DNA of 64,000 bases from Chryseobacterium indologenes (GTDB taxonomy: Bacteria > Bacteroidota > Bacteroidia > Flavobacteriales > Weeksellaceae), in the NCBI RefSeq assembly GCF_002025665.1, contig NZ_CP018786.1, positions 1,674,001 through 1,738,000 of the forward strand, in the 5' to 3' direction. The translations under genes were made by a program, and so were the position numbers. Under the pieces are notes generated by a model, which did not search any database, was not told the DNA's origin, and saw only the letters and a list, made by a program, of their open reading frames with translations. Below are positions 19,368-28,772 of this stretch, piece by piece. The first letter of the stretch is position 1. The number at the start of each line of letters is the position of its first letter.

Positions 19368-19582
19368 AAATGCAGATAATATGAAGTTTATCCCTTCATA
19401 CCACAGAATAGATACATCCTTCGCCCAATATAGAATGAGTATAAATATTCTGTTTTTAACTTTTCAAAATTGAATGATGAAAAGTTGATAATGTGTTCAT
19501 TTTCTTATAGGTACATTTAATACAGTACTTTTTTAAGTAATAGGTTAAGGCTTCACATGTTGAAGCCTTTTATATTTTTTTT
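19368..19582 (+). ncRNA. candidate structured non-coding RNA
   Basis: A 400-bp gap without a gene (19226-19626) contains, after a TAAATTTG box (19360-19367), four successive hairpins. They are TATGAAG/CTTCATA (19380-19400), CAGAATA/TATTCTG (19404-19452), AACTTTTCA/TGAAAAGTT (19458-19486), and a final AAGGCTTCA/TGAAGCCTT with a T-rich tail (19547-19582). The transcript would be about 210 nt and contains no convincing ORF. It could be an independent sRNA or a long 5' leader of the DUF3857 gene with an intrinsic terminator. I do not recognise the family. Confidence 0.4.
19547..19582 (+). terminator. intrinsic terminator ahead of the DUF3857 gene
   Basis: AAGGCTTCA, loop CATGT, TGAAGCCTT then TTATATTTTTTTT. 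It lies 45 bp upstream of a start codon on the same strand, so it ends an upstream RNA or acts as an attenuator. Confidence 0.8.
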
Positions 19583-19626
19583 AACAGTTATTAAGATTTT
19601 ATTATTTTTGTGTAATTTTAATAACT

Positions 19627-21519
19627 ATGATGAAAATACTAGTTCTGGGGGCGCTCTCTGTTGCCTCCTTATATTTCGCACAGAGCTATCCTGCCTCTGC
19701 CATTCCGGAGAATTTAAAAAAAAATGCAGATGTTGTGATTCGAAAGGATTTTACAACAATTCAGATCAATAAAATTGATGAAATAAAATATCAGAAAAAT
19801 AAGGTCACTACAGTTTTAAATAAAGACGGGGATAATGAAGCAGTAGCTTATATTTCTTATGATAAATCAAAAAGTATTTCGAACATCAAAGTGACGATTT
19901 ATGATGAAGTCGGGAAAAAAATTAAAAGTGTTTCAAAATCTGATTTTAAAGATGTAGCCAACAATCCTCAGGGAGTTTTTTATTCTGATAACAGGATATT
20001 GGTTTATTCATATACCCCAGTTCAATATCCCTACACTATTGACTTTTCGTATGAAGCGGAAGATGAAGATACTGTTTTTATCCCGGATTTTGTACCGTTT
20101 ATTTCTCCTAAAATCTCTTTGGAAGAAGCACAGTTTAAAATCATTAACACTTCGGGAATTGAACTTAGATCTAAGATTTACCCTTCAAAATACAATTATA
20201 CCTCAGTGATAGAAAGCGGTAGTGGAAATGATAAAACATATTCATATAAAAATGTAGCAGCCATTGACGATGCTTTTATGGTTCCACAACCTGTTAAAAT
20301 TTTACCTGCAGTCAACTTTGCACTTACGAAATTTAATCTGGCAGGAAAGCAGGGAACTTTAAATACCTGGACGGACTTTGGAACCTGGATTTACAATGAT
20401 CTTTTGGTACCTGTTTCTGCATCTACTCCTGCTATTAAAGCTGAAGTAGCTTCTTTACAATTACAAGGATCAGTAGAAGATAAAGTAAAGAAAATTTATC
20501 AGTACATGCAGAACAAAACCCGATATATTGCTGTTTCATTAGGAATAGGAGGCTGGCAGCCCATGTTGCCGGATGAGGTTCAGAAAAAAGGATATGGAGA
20601 CTGTAAAGGGCTCACCAATTATATGAAGATTCTTTTGAATGAAGCTGGAATCCCTTCCAATTATTGTATTATCAATTCCGGTCGTTCAGAGGTTTCCTTT
20701 GATCCGGAATTTCCTTCTATGGGTGGGAATCATATTATTCTGATGGTCCCAACGGAAAAGGGAAATATCTGGCTTGAAAATACTTCTCAGCAAATAGCTT
20801 TTAACCACTTAAGTTACAGTACTACGGACAGAAATGTACTTTCCGTAACCCCAAAAGGAATAGAACTCATTAATACACCGGTCTATAAAGCTGAACAGAA
20901 CAAAGAAAAACAAATATTGAGAGTTAACCTTAATGAAGATAATAGTATTATCGGAACAGGAAACTTTTCCTATACAGGAAATCAGTATGATTATAATTTA
21001 AGATTTGCTAATCTTAATCCTAAGGAAAAAAATGATGCACTGAAGGGAACTTTTGATGTTTTAAACTTTGAAAAAGTTGAAATGAAAAACTTTAATAATG
21101 ACAGAGATAATGCTGTTATTACTTATGACGTGGATTTCAAAACCAATAATTTCTCTAAAAAAGCAGGAAACAGCCTTCTCTTCAGATCGGTTCCTATTTT
21201 TTCAGATTTGATCTTTAAAACGGATGAAAATCGTGAACTTCCTTTTGAAGTAAATATGTCTTACGAAGATGAATATGAAATTGATTTTGTTCTTCCTATG
21301 GGGTATAAAGTGGATGAAACTCCAGATAATTCAAGCATCACTTCAGAATTTGGATCTTATAAGCTAAGTTATGTTAAAACCGATGGCGAGGTAAAGGTGA
21401 TCAGAAAAATGCAGATTAATAAAGGATTATATCCAAAAGAAAAATACAATGATTACATCAATTTCAGAAAAAAGATTCTGAATATGGACAACTCAAAAAT
21501 TTTAATAACAAAACTATAA
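19627..21519 (+). CDS. DUF3857 / transglutaminase-like exported protein (active-site type)
   Basis: A 630-aa exported protein with an N-terminal signal peptide (MMKILVLGALSVASLYFAQ, cleavage likely after FAQ). A DUF3857 beta domain covers roughly residues 50-250. It is followed by a transglutaminase-like papain fold with a full Cys-His-Asp/Asn set: Cys in KKGYGDCKGLTNYM, His in MGGNHIILMVP, and the third residue in WLENTS. A C-terminal beta domain follows. The family occurs in Bacteroidota on the periplasmic or surface side; its substrate is unknown. It is followed 2 bp later by a paralogue, forming an operon. Confidence 0.88.
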   Translation: MMKILVLGALSVASLYFAQSYPASAIPENLKKNADVVIRKDFTTIQINKIDEIKYQKNKVTTVLNKDGDNEAVAYISYDKSKSISNIKVTIYDEVGKKIKSVSKSDFKDVANNPQGVFYSDNRILVYSYTPVQYPYTIDFSYEAEDEDTVFIPDFVPFISPKISLEEAQFKIINTSGIELRSKIYPSKYNYTSVIESGSGNDKTYSYKNVAAIDDAFMVPQPVKILPAVNFALTKFNLAGKQGTLNTWTDFGTWIYNDLLVPVSASTPAIKAEVASLQLQGSVEDKVKKIYQYMQNKTRYIAVSLGIGGWQPMLPDEVQKKGYGDCKGLTNYMKILLNEAGIPSNYCIINSGRSEVSFDPEFPSMGGNHIILMVPTEKGNIWLENTSQQIAFNHLSYSTTDRNVLSVTPKGIELINTPVYKAEQNKEKQILRVNLNEDNSIIGTGNFSYTGNQYDYNLRFANLNPKEKNDALKGTFDVLNFEKVEMKNFNNDRDNAVITYDVDFKTNNFSKKAGNSLLFRSVPIFSDLIFKTDENRELPFEVNMSYEDEYEIDFVLPMGYKVDETPDNSSITSEFGSYKLSYVKTDGEVKVIRKMQINKGLYPKEKYNDYINFRKKILNMDNSKILITKL

Positions 21520-21521
21520 CC

Positions 21522-23456
21522 ATGAAAAAAATTATAATATTGCTTCTTTGCTCTGCCAATACAATATGGGTCAATGCTCAGAAGAAATATGAATTTCTGA
21601 ATCCTCCTAAATTTAATGATGCAGATTTGTCTAAAGCAAAATCATTATTAGATGAAAATGCTCCTGCCGAAATTTTGTATAAATCTGCTTATTTTATGGT
21701 AGATGCCAATACAGGGAATCTGCACAAAAGATATTTTTACAGAGTTAAGATTTATAATAAAGATAAAGCTGAAGACTGGTTGAATCTTGAAATTCCTATT
21801 TATAATGTTGGAACCAACAGAGAATCGCTGGGGAAATTCAAAGCTTTTACCTATAATCTTGAAAATGGAACTACGGTTCCCGTAAAAGTGGAAAAAAGTT
21901 CTCAATATAAAAGTAAAGAGAATAAATATGTTACTTTAACGAAATTTGCTTTTCCAAGCGTGAAAAACGGATCAGTTATAGAATATCAATATGAAATTAT
22001 ATCTCCGTTCCGATTTATGATTCCTGAGGTATTGATAGAATCCGATACTCCTTCACTGAATACGGAATATGTTTTTGATACGCCCATCAATATGTCTTAT
22101 AATGTAAACTATACGGGAGGAATCAGCCCTAAGTATAGAGAAATGGAAGAAAGATATCTGTATGGTGCTCAATATAAAACCTTTAGGTTTGCTTATGAAA
22201 ATTTGAATGGCTTTAAAACTGAGAAATTTGTGCGAAATGATAGAAATTTCAGAACAAAAATCAGCGCGGAACTAAACTCTACAAATTTCGGTGAGCTTAA
22301 GTTGTATTCATCTTCATGGGATCAGATTTCTAAGAGACTTTATGAAAGTGAAGATTTTGGAGGTGAGCTGAAAAGAACAAAACTGGCAAAAGAAAATATG
22401 CCGGCAGGAGTTTCGGAAATGAAAACTGACCTTGAAAAAGCAAATGCCATTTTTTCATATGTTCAGAAAACCTTTACCTGGAATAAAGACAAAGGGGTTT
22501 ACACCGAAGATGGAATTAAAAAGCTTTTGGAAACTAAAACCGGAAATGCTGCAGAAATTAATCTTTTTCTGGTTATGATGCTTCGTGAAGCTGGTCTTAA
22601 AGCCGATCCGTTGGTTATTTCTACAGTAGAAAACGGGCTGATCAATATGGTATCTCCCAATATATCCAATATGAACTTCGTGTTGAGTGCAATCAATATA
22701 GATAATCAGCTGCATATTTATGATGCTACTTCTAAACAGTCTTCGCTGGATGAAATTCCTCTTAAAAACTGGAATCAGCTAGGAATCCTGGTGACCAAAG
22801 ATAAAGCTCTGCAGATTCAAATGACCAATTTGAAATCCAGTAATACTTATCTTACCGCAAATGCCAAGATAAATGATGACGGAAGTATTTCCGGTACCTA
22901 TTCAGATAAAGATACAGGTGCATACGCAATGTATGTTAAAGACAACTACGATGATAATGCAGAAAAATACAAAAAACAGTATAAGGAGAACTTTTCAATG
23001 GACTTCACGGATATCAATTCAAAAGTGCTGGAAAATGGAGACTTTGAAAGCAGCATGAAATTTTCTTCATCCAACCTTATTGACAGAGTAGGGAAGAAAA
23101 TGATTATTAATCCAATGTTGTTTTTGAGTAAAAACTCTAATGAATTTGATCAAACCGAAGTCAGAAAATATCCTATCGATTTTGGATCGCCTATAACCAG
23201 AACCAAAAAGGTCACTCTTGAAATCCCGGAAGGATATGTGATTGAGGAAATGCCTAAAGAAAAAAGAATTGTTACCGAAGATAAAGAGATAGCTTATACC
23301 TATTCTGTAGAACAAAAAGGAAATTTATTGGTGGTGACTACGACTACAAAAATTGGTAGTTCAGATTATCCGAAAGAATATTACCCTGCATTCAAACAAA
23401 TCTGGGGCGTTGCTTCGAAATTTGAAAATCAGGTAATCAGCCTTGTAAAAAAGTAA
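21522..23456 (+). CDS. DUF3857 / transglutaminase-like exported protein (degenerate active site)
   Basis: A 644-aa paralogue of the upstream gene with a signal peptide (MKKIIILLLCSANTIWVNAQ) and the same DUF3857, transglutaminase-like and beta-domain order. At the position of the catalytic GDCxxxT/N motif it reads ETKTGNAAEINLFLVMML, with Ala instead of Cys. The His segment reads ISNMNFVLSAI without His, whereas the third motif IYDATSKQ is retained. It is therefore probably a non-catalytic binding partner. The operon continues from 19627. Confidence 0.88.
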   Translation: MKKIIILLLCSANTIWVNAQKKYEFLNPPKFNDADLSKAKSLLDENAPAEILYKSAYFMVDANTGNLHKRYFYRVKIYNKDKAEDWLNLEIPIYNVGTNRESLGKFKAFTYNLENGTTVPVKVEKSSQYKSKENKYVTLTKFAFPSVKNGSVIEYQYEIISPFRFMIPEVLIESDTPSLNTEYVFDTPINMSYNVNYTGGISPKYREMEERYLYGAQYKTFRFAYENLNGFKTEKFVRNDRNFRTKISAELNSTNFGELKLYSSSWDQISKRLYESEDFGGELKRTKLAKENMPAGVSEMKTDLEKANAIFSYVQKTFTWNKDKGVYTEDGIKKLLETKTGNAAEINLFLVMMLREAGLKADPLVISTVENGLINMVSPNISNMNFVLSAINIDNQLHIYDATSKQSSLDEIPLKNWNQLGILVTKDKALQIQMTNLKSSNTYLTANAKINDDGSISGTYSDKDTGAYAMYVKDNYDDNAEKYKKQYKENFSMDFTDINSKVLENGDFESSMKFSSSNLIDRVGKKMIINPMLFLSKNSNEFDQTEVRKYPIDFGSPITRTKKVTLEIPEGYVIEEMPKEKRIVTEDKEIAYTYSVEQKGNLLVVTTTTKIGSSDYPKEYYPAFKQIWGVASKFENQVISLVKK

Positions 23457-23495
23457 TAGTTAATAGGATTTAAATAAAAAAATATTTTTTTTTCA

Positions 23496-23525
23496 AAAAC
23501 CATTCATCTTTTGAATGGTTTTTGT
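23496..23525 (+). terminator. terminator of the DUF3857 operon
   Basis: AAAAACCATTCA, TCTTT, TGAATGGTTTTT. A symmetrical hairpin ending in T. Confidence 0.85.
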
Positions 23526-23550
23526 ATTTGATACCAAAAAAAATAGAATT

Positions 23551-24375
23551 ATGAAAAATACGATTGCTGTTATAGCATTATCTTCTTTCTTAGCAGTGAC
23601 TGCCTGTAAAAAAAATGAAACGGCGGGACCAGTAGAAAAAACAGAAAACAAAGCCGCTGAAGAATTTGTAGTAGACTCTGTGAAAGTCAATGACTCTACA
23701 AAAATTACTGATTCTTTAAAAGTGAGCTTTACTTCAAAGCTCTTGGTTTTCCCTACTTTAAAAGATAAAAAACTGTTAGACAGCATCTATTTCCAGAATG
23801 AAAAGATTAAAGATTTTTCCAAAGCCGGTCTTCAGGCTTATCTGGATAATGAAAAAAATAGTTATTTCAATTCTGTAAAAAATGATAATAAAGACTGGGT
23901 TTCAGATGTCACTTATGCTCAAAACTGGTATTCAAGCTCGCATATGAATCTTATTTCTAATACCAACGGTTATATGCATATTCAATATTTGGGAAGCGGA
24001 TATGAAGGCGGAGCGCACGATAACTACGGGTTTTCTGAAAGGGTTTTTGATCTTAAAAACAGCAAAAAATTAGAATTGAAAGACATTACTTCAATGCCTA
24101 AAAATAAAATTGAAGCCATTCTGATGAAAAATATTGATAAAATGAATAGTGGTACGATGGATGGGGACGGAGAAGTGAAAAACTCAGAAATGCTTTTAGT
24201 GGATAAAATTCCGGCATCTGATAACTTTTATTTTGATGATAAAAACCTGTATTTTCACTACAGTCCCTATGAAATTGCTGCTTTTGCTGCCGGAGATATT
24301 ACAATTCCGGTTTCGTGGGACGACCTCAAAGGCACATTAAATACAGAATTTAAAGAAAGAATGAAAATTAAGTAA
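23551..24375 (+). CDS. DUF3298/RsiV-like lipoprotein
   Basis: From the ATG at 23551 the protein is 274 aa with a lipoprotein signal (MKNTIAVIALSSFLAVTACK, Cys at 19). The upstream in-frame start (23515) lies in the terminator and is rejected. The domain has the DUF4163/DUF3298 layout: strands containing HMNLISNTNGYMHIQYLGSG, YEGGAHDNYGFSERVFDL (the GGAH-type motif), KLELKDITSM, FYFDDKNLYFHYSPYEIAAFA and a C-terminal IPVSWDDLKG. Family members are exported proteins of uncertain role, and RsiV uses the fold to bind lysozyme. It is likely periplasmic. Confidence 0.85.
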   Translation: MKNTIAVIALSSFLAVTACKKNETAGPVEKTENKAAEEFVVDSVKVNDSTKITDSLKVSFTSKLLVFPTLKDKKLLDSIYFQNEKIKDFSKAGLQAYLDNEKNSYFNSVKNDNKDWVSDVTYAQNWYSSSHMNLISNTNGYMHIQYLGSGYEGGAHDNYGFSERVFDLKNSKKLELKDITSMPKNKIEAILMKNIDKMNSGTMDGDGEVKNSEMLLVDKIPASDNFYFDDKNLYFHYSPYEIAAFAAGDITIPVSWDDLKGTLNTEFKERMKIK

Positions 24376-24379
24376 ATTA

Positions 24380-24406
24380 ATGCTTCCAGTTTTGGAAGCA
24401 TTTTTT
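24380..24406 (+). terminator. terminator after the DUF3298-like gene
   Basis: ATGCTTCC, AGTTTT, GGAAGCATTTTTT. It sits directly before the lipid kinase start at 24419, so that gene needs read-through or its own promoter. Confidence 0.8.
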
Positions 24407-24418
24407 AATTTTGTGCTA

Positions 24419-25270
24419 ATGGACAAAGTAGCTTTTATTATCAATCCTTTTTCGGCCAAAAAAAACTATCAGCCGTTTTTAAACGAACTTAAAACAAAGG
24501 TTAATAACCCATTGTATTATGTGTCAGAATCTATTCCCGGAACAGAAGAGTTTATTCAGTCCCATTTTGAAGAGGTAGATGTTTTCGTGGCAATAGGAGG
24601 TGATGGAACTATTTCTACAGTGGCCAAAAGCCTTATTAATACAGAAAAAATTCTGGCAATTTTTCCGGCAGGTTCAGGAAATGGGTTTTCCAATGAAACA
24701 CAATTCAGTAAAAACCTTGATGAACTTTTAGAAAAAATAAAAATCAAAAACTCCAGAAAGATTGATACTTTCACGGTAAACGACAGGCTTTCCATCAATG
24801 TTTCGGGAACGGGATTTGACGGTAAAGTCGTTAAAGAATTTGAAAAAACAAGCCGTGGATTCAAAAACTATATCAAAGTTTCCCTAAAAACCTTTTTCAA
24901 TTACAAGCCCATCAAGGTGAAATTTTTTGATGAAGAATATCAACAATACAATGGAAGGTATCTGATGATGAACATCGCCAATACGCGCCAGTTTGGTAAC
25001 AATGCTTATATTGCTCCGAAAGCCAGTAAAAGTGATGGACTGGTTGACATGGTTTTGGTAAAAAAGTTTCCATTAACGTATTCTGCACTCTTTGCTTTCC
25101 GAATGTTTACCAAAAGACTGAAAGATGATGAATATGTAACTTATCTTCCGGTCTCTGAAATATCATTTAAGGTCAATACCAAAAACTGGCATCTGGATGG
25201 TGAATTCAATAAGATCAAATCACCGATTCATGTTAAAGTTCAACCTGCAAGTTTGAGTATTTTGATTTAA
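24419..25270 (+). CDS. diacylglycerol/lipid kinase family protein
   Basis: The 283-aa protein from the ATG at 24419 starts MDKVAFIINPFSAKKNYQPF. The in-frame start 39 bp upstream runs through a terminator hairpin and is rejected. It has the DAGK catalytic signature VFVAIGGDGTISTVAKSLI (GGDGT ATP loop) and ILAIFPAGSGNGFSNE (GSGNxF). The C-terminal lobe carries MMNIANTRQFGNNAYIAPKA and DGLVDMVLVKKF with HLDGEF. YegS/BmrU-type enzymes phosphorylate diacylglycerol or related lipids at the membrane; the substrate is unproven here. Confidence 0.93.
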   Translation: MDKVAFIINPFSAKKNYQPFLNELKTKVNNPLYYVSESIPGTEEFIQSHFEEVDVFVAIGGDGTISTVAKSLINTEKILAIFPAGSGNGFSNETQFSKNLDELLEKIKIKNSRKIDTFTVNDRLSINVSGTGFDGKVVKEFEKTSRGFKNYIKVSLKTFFNYKPIKVKFFDEEYQQYNGRYLMMNIANTRQFGNNAYIAPKASKSDGLVDMVLVKKFPLTYSALFAFRMFTKRLKDDEYVTYLPVSEISFKVNTKNWHLDGEFNKIKSPIHVKVQPASLSILI

Positions 25271-25313
25271 AGTTTTTGGGTACGAGGTGCGGGTTAATTT
25301 TGTTTCGGGTTTA

Positions 25314-25429
25314 CTAGTTGCTGGTTGTTTGGTTTCTAGTTATGTTTTACACACAACCTAAAACCTTGAACTTTGAACCTTGAACCTTGATTCTCTCCCT
25401 AATCCCGGCAACCTAAAACCTGCCACCTA
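25314..25429. repeat. dispersed repeat cluster (GTTGCTGGT and AACCT types)
   Basis: TAGTTGCTGGTTGTTTGG (25314 onward) is followed by CACAACCTAAAACC, TTGAACTTTGAACC, TTGAACC and CAACCTAAAACCTGCCACC, ending just before the symporter stop at 25431. The gap between the convergent genes contains nothing else recognisable. Confidence 0.7.
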
Positions 25430-25430
25430 T

Positions 25431-26711
25431 TTACACTTCCAGTTTCTTTTCTACTTCAGCCGGATGATCCAGGCAGTATTGAAGTTGCTTCTTATCAAGT
25501 TGTTTTTCCCAGTTGGCAACCACTACGGTAGCAACAGAATTTCCTATTACATTGGTAAGCGCTCTGCATTCGCTCATGAACTTATCAATTCCAAGAATTA
25601 AAGTCATTCCTGCAATTGGAATTTCAGGAACTACGGCCAGTGTTGCTGCAAGGGTAACAAAACCGGCACCGGTAACGCCTGCAGCACCTTTTGAACTTAG
25701 CATAGCCACCAAAAGAAGCATCAGTTGCTTTTCGATGGGAAGATGAATATTTAATGCCTGCGCAATAAAGAGAGAGGCCAGGGTCATATAAATATTCGTT
25801 CCGTCAAGATTGAAAGAATATCCGGTAGGAACCACAAGACCTACAATAGCGCGTGAACAGCCTGCTTTTTCAAGTTTTTCCATAATTCCCGGCAGGGCAG
25901 ACTCTGATGAGCTTGTACCCAAAACAAGAAGAAACTCTTCTTTAAGATAGAAAAGAAGTTTGAAAATATTGAATCCGTTATACCATGCTACCGCTCCCAA
26001 TACCAACACCACAAAAAGAGCAGAAGTGATGTAAAATGTGCCCACCAAAAAAATAAGATTTATGACCGAGTGAAGCCCATATTTACCGATCGTAAAAGCC
26101 ATTGCTCCGAAAGCACCTATTGGGGCCAGCTTCATCAGCATATGAACAATTTTAAATACCGGAGTTGATAAATCTTGTAGGAAATCAGTTACTTTCTGGC
26201 TCTTTTCTTTTGTTAAAACCAAAGCAACTCCCATTAAAATTGCTACCAAAAGTACCTGAAGAATATTTTCACCCACCAACGGACTGAATAAAGTCTCCGG
26301 AATAATATTCATAATAAACCCTGTGAGCGTTGATTCATGAGCTTTTGCCTGATATTGTGAAACATCCCCTGAAAGAGTAGAAGGATCAATATTTAAACCA
26401 TGTCCCGGCTGTAGAATATTTCCCACTAATAATCCGATGATGAGAGCCAGAGTTGAAAAGGTGAAAAAGTAGATCATTGCTTTGATTGCAATTCTGCCAA
26501 CTTTTTTCAAATCGGTCATGTGGGCGATTCCTAACGTAAGTGTAATAAAGATTACCGGAGCGATAATCATTTTTACCAATTTGATGAATCCATCTCCCAA
26601 AGGTTTCATCTTTTCTCCTAATTCAGGATAAAATTTTCCTAGAAGAATACCTGCAATGATGGCGATAATCACCTGGAAATAAAGCTGATTGTGTATTTTT
26701 TTTGCTTTCAA
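25431..26711 (-). CDS. dicarboxylate/amino acid:cation symporter (DctA/GltP family)
   Basis: A 426-aa inner-membrane transporter of the DAACS/SLC1 family with a re-entrant hairpin architecture. It contains the serine-rich HP1 motif [20 protein letters not shown], the TM7 unwound NMDGT-like motif [16 protein letters not shown] and the HP2 segment [17 protein letters not shown]. It couples uptake of C4-dicarboxylates or glutamate/aspartate to Na+ or H+; specificity cannot be set from sequence. It is monocistronic and minus-strand, with the repeat cluster immediately downstream. Confidence 0.93.
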   Translation of the reverse strand: MKAKKIHNQLYFQVIIAIIAGILLGKFYPELGEKMKPLGDGFIKLVKMIIAPVIFITLTLGIAHMTDLKKVGRIAIKAMIYFFTFSTLALIIGLLVGNILQPGHGLNIDPSTLSGDVSQYQAKAHESTLTGFIMNIIPETLFSPLVGENILQVLLVAILMGVALVLTKEKSQKVTDFLQDLSTPVFKIVHMLMKLAPIGAFGAMAFTIGKYGLHSVINLIFLVGTFYITSALFVVLVLGAVAWYNGFNIFKLLFYLKEEFLLVLGTSSSESALPGIMEKLEKAGCSRAIVGLVVPTGYSFNLDGTNIYMTLASLFIAQALNIHLPIEKQLMLLLVAMLSSKGAAGVTGAGFVTLAATLAVVPEIPIAGMTLILGIDKFMSECRALTNVIGNSVATVVVANWEKQLDKKQLQYCLDHPAEVEKKLEV

Positions 26712-26814
26712 AGAACAGTCGTTTTGTTTTTTTAAGGGCGAAAATTAAGAAAATTTATCTGAAAACATGACAAAAGTCATTGAAAAGATCTGGCGTTTGG
26801 TATATGGGAAGATG

Positions 26815-26853
26815 AAAAAAAGCCTGGGCTTCATTCGAAGAATGAAGCCCAGG
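26815..26853 (-). terminator. ggt terminator
   Basis: CCTGGGCTTCATTC (26823-26836) and GAATGAAGCCCAGG (26840-26853) form a 14-bp perfect stem. The minus strand continues with GC and then seven T, downstream of ggt. Confidence 0.9.
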
Positions 26854-26880
26854 ATGTATTTTTGATTTGTTATATAAATA

Positions 26881-28569
26881 TTATTCCACTGCAACAGAAT
26901 CATCTCCACGACCGTCTGCTACTGCGTGAATATTTCCGTTCTCATCAAGAACAATCATTTCGGTTTTACCAATATATTTTGTCTTTTCAATGACGTAATT
27001 CTTGCTTTTCAGTTCAGAAATAGTACTTTCCGGAAAATTATTTTCAACAGTAATGGTTTCCGGAAGCCACTGATGGTGGAATTTGGGTGCATTCACCGCA
27101 ATATTGGCATTCAGTTTAAAATCTACCACATTCACGATAGACTGATACACTGAAGTCGGAATTGTAGTTCCTCCCGGTGTTCCCACGACCATATAAGGCT
27201 TTCCATTTTTAAGAATAATAGTTGGGGTCATAGAAGAGAGCATTCTCTTGTTAGGTTGTATTGAATTAGCTTCTCCGCCTACAGCTCCAAACATATTCGG
27301 TACACCTGGTTTGATAGAGAAATCATCCATTTCATTATTTAAAAAGAATCCTGCACCTGAAACAAGGACTTTACTTCCATAGTATCCATTAAGTGTAGTG
27401 GTTACAGAAGCCGCATTTCCATCCTTATCCAATACTGAAATATGAGTAGTTTGCATAGATTCTTTAGGTTGTTCTATGATTTTACCTACTTCTGCACTTG
27501 GAGTAGCCTTGTCAAAACTAAAGCTTTTCCATCTGCCTTTAAGATATTCGTCAGAGATCAGATAAGATGTTTTATCCTGAATAAAATCAGGATCTCCCAT
27601 ATATTCTGCTCTGTCTGCATAAGCCCGGCGTTCTGCTTCGGTCATAATCTGGACCGCTTTTGTAGAGTTTTGCTGGTATTTTTCAAGATTTTCAAAACTT
27701 GCCATTCTTAGCATTTGAGCCAGAAGAACTCCACCGCTTGAAGGTAAAGGCATGGTAACAACATTGCTTCCTTTATAGTCGAATTCCAGAGCTTTTCTTT
27801 CGGCAACTTTATAATTTTTAAGATCTTCCAGGGTGATGATTCCGTTTCCTCTTTTCATTTCGGCAACCAGAAGATCAGCTGTTTTTCCTTCATAAAAACC
27901 TTTAGCGCCTAGTTTTTGGATCAGTTTCAGGGTTTCTGCCAGATCTTTTTGGATCAACAGATCACCGGCTTTCCACGGAGCATCTTTTACAAAAATAATC
28001 GAAGATTTATTATGTTTCTGGAATTTTTCTCTTTGGTTATTCAGCATTTCTGCTTCTTTATCCGTAATGGCAAATCCTTTTTCCGCCAGATCAATTGCGG
28101 GTTGGATAATTTTTTCCATAGGAAGCTTACAGTATTTCAGCGTAGCAAAGAATCCTGCTACACTTCCGGGAATACCTACTGCCAGTCTTCCATTTTGGGA
28201 AAGATCTGTGTCCGCTTTTCCTTTTTTATCAATATACATATCCCGGGAAGCTTTTTTAGGAGCTGTCTCCCTGTAATCCAGTGTAAATTTTTCACCGTTA
28301 TTCTTTACGCCTACCAAAAACCCACCTCCTCCGATATTTCCTGCCTGAGGATAAACCACAGCAAGAGCGTATTGTGTTGCGGTAACGGCATCATAGGCAT
28401 TTCCTCCCATTTTTAAGATTTTAGCTCCCGCTTCACTGGCTAATGGGTGTGCAGAGACTACAACACCTTTCTTCTTTACCTGTACTTCTTTGATAATATT
28501 GATATCTGTGAACTGAGCCCAGCTGAGTTGAGCTGCCAAAAGCATCGAAGCAATTAAAATCTTCTTCAT
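26881..28569 (-). CDS. ggt: gamma-glutamyltransferase
   Basis: A 562-aa exported N-terminal nucleophile hydrolase with a signal peptide (MKKILIASMLLAAQLSWAQ). It cleaves glutathione and other gamma-glutamyl compounds in the periplasm. The family features are VVSAHPLASEAGAKILKMGG, GNIGGGGFLVGV, DYRETAPKKASRDMY, and the autoprocessing site MQTTHISVLDKDGNAASVTT, where the first catalytic Thr begins the small subunit. STMTPTIILKNGKP- and GTPGGTTIPTSVYQ-type motifs follow. A full TTG-N19-TAATTTTG promoter lies upstream and a 14-bp-stem terminator downstream. Confidence 0.96.
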   Translation of the reverse strand: MKKILIASMLLAAQLSWAQFTDINIIKEVQVKKKGVVVSAHPLASEAGAKILKMGGNAYDAVTATQYALAVVYPQAGNIGGGGFLVGVKNNGEKFTLDYRETAPKKASRDMYIDKKGKADTDLSQNGRLAVGIPGSVAGFFATLKYCKLPMEKIIQPAIDLAEKGFAITDKEAEMLNNQREKFQKHNKSSIIFVKDAPWKAGDLLIQKDLAETLKLIQKLGAKGFYEGKTADLLVAEMKRGNGIITLEDLKNYKVAERKALEFDYKGSNVVTMPLPSSGGVLLAQMLRMASFENLEKYQQNSTKAVQIMTEAERRAYADRAEYMGDPDFIQDKTSYLISDEYLKGRWKSFSFDKATPSAEVGKIIEQPKESMQTTHISVLDKDGNAASVTTTLNGYYGSKVLVSGAGFFLNNEMDDFSIKPGVPNMFGAVGGEANSIQPNKRMLSSMTPTIILKNGKPYMVVGTPGGTTIPTSVYQSIVNVVDFKLNANIAVNAPKFHHQWLPETITVENNFPESTISELKSKNYVIEKTKYIGKTEMIVLDENGNIHAVADGRGDDSVAVE

Positions 28570-28589
28570 ATGATTGTTTTTTCTTACAA

Positions 28590-28619
28590 CAAAATTATTG
28601 AATTTTAAGTTAATGTCAA
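28590..28619 (-). promoter_or_regulatory. ggt promoter
   Basis: On the minus strand, TTG (28619-28617), 19-bp spacer, TAATTTTG (28597-28590). The expected start lies about 14-16 nt before the ATG at 28569. Confidence 0.8.
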
Positions 28620-28740
28620 CTGATGATGATTGGATTTGATTATTTCTATTGTTTTGGAGAATTTTTACTGGCTGTTAGTCCCTTTTACCAGAGAAATATT
28701 TTTAAACACACCTTTTTTATTATGGTTGACATGTTTTTTT

Positions 28741-28748
28741 TACTTTTG
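28741..28748 (+). promoter_or_regulatory. promoter -7 element of the threonine dehydrogenase gene
   Basis: TACTTTTG matches TAnnTTTG, with the ATG 25 bp downstream. The nearby TTGAC (28726) is too close to be a standard -33. Confidence 0.6.
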
Positions 28749-28772
28749 TACAATTCTAAAAAAATCTGAAAA

